Assembly: GCA_900766975.1 (NCBI GenBank)
Contig: CAAFXO010000060.1
Location: 1 to 5,503, forward strand
Reading direction: 5' to 3'
From: Bacteroidales bacterium
GTDB lineage: Bacteria; Bacteroidota; Bacteroidia; Bacteroidales; Muribaculaceae
Length of the DNA: 5,503 bases
Every line of letters starts with the position of its first letter. Within the stretch, counting starts at the first letter, position 1. Positions 5,390-5,503 of the stretch are shown here, in pieces. Both the position numbers and the translations under genes were made by a program. The notes beneath the pieces are model-generated. The model saw nothing but the letters and a program-made list of their open reading frames with translations. It did not search any database and was not told where the DNA came from.

Positions 5390-5503
5390 TTAAGTACATG
5401 ACAAAAATTTGAACACATCGAATTTCGGCTTGTAGAGCGGTCTTAGAAGAACGTTTGCGATTTCTTCCAGCCCATACTTGATTAGTGATTTGGCTCTCTT
5501 GCC
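5390..5503 (-). CDS. IS4-type transposase, C-terminal end (partial)
   Basis: The last 37 codons of a gene entering from the right edge read GKRAKSLIKYGLEEIANVLL and then RPLYKPKFDVFKFLSCT, ending at TAA 5390-5392. The RAKSLIKYGLE segment and the FDVFKFLSCT ending are what I remember from Bacteroides and related IS4-group DDE transposases. No catalytic residue lies in this part, so the family call rests on recall of the C-terminus. The rest of the element is outside the window. Its 3' end abuts the lipoprotein gene, pointing to an insertion just upstream of that gene. Confidence 0.6.
   Translation of the reverse strand, partial: GKRAKSLIKYGLEEIANVLLRPLYKPKFDVFKFLSCT

Overview
The window looks like the chromosome of a gut Bacteroidales, probably close to Muribaculaceae. 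Three things suggest this. The strongest promoters have the Bacteroidetes form TTTG-N20-TAnnTTTG. None of the protein genes has an obvious Shine-Dalgarno sequence. The genes themselves (a Bacteroidetes-type short EPSP synthase, a CCxxxxxC membrane protein, a lipoprotein, and a transposase tail ending FDVFKFLSCT) fit that phylum. The genus is an inference. All protein genes lie on the minus strand and the two tRNA genes on the plus strand.

Right edge and accessory block (about 3738-5503). Reading leftward on the minus strand, the window opens with the last 37 residues of an IS4-type transposase. Only 25 bp after it comes a lipoprotein gene. That gene has a clear signal peptide but is split by a one-base frameshift in a short G run. 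Further on lies a headless 68-codon remnant of a second copy of the same family, which shares 35 of 42 residues with the 3' end of the lipoprotein. The lipoprotein body is AT-rich, while its last 50 codons and the remnant are GC-rich like the core genes, so the locus looks mosaic.

tRNA block (about 3440-3731). Two identical tRNA-Val(UAC) genes stand in tandem. One perfect-consensus promoter precedes them, and a hairpin terminator follows that can serve both strands.

Core operon (about 210-3430, minus strand). queA (queuosine biosynthesis), aroA (shikimate pathway) and a small membrane-anchored protein are closely packed, with gaps of 34 and 23 bp, and are probably co-transcribed. A weaker candidate promoter lies upstream of queA, back to back with the tRNA promoter.

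Left edge (1-209). About 115 bp of AT-rich spacer follows the operon. Next comes a second perfect-consensus promoter pointing left, which shares 22 bp exactly (inverted) with the tRNA promoter. Whatever it drives begins within about 75 bp of the window edge and is not identified. I see no defence system, CRISPR array or other clearly new multi-gene system. The most unusual part is the mosaic, frameshifted lipoprotein locus next to the tRNA genes.
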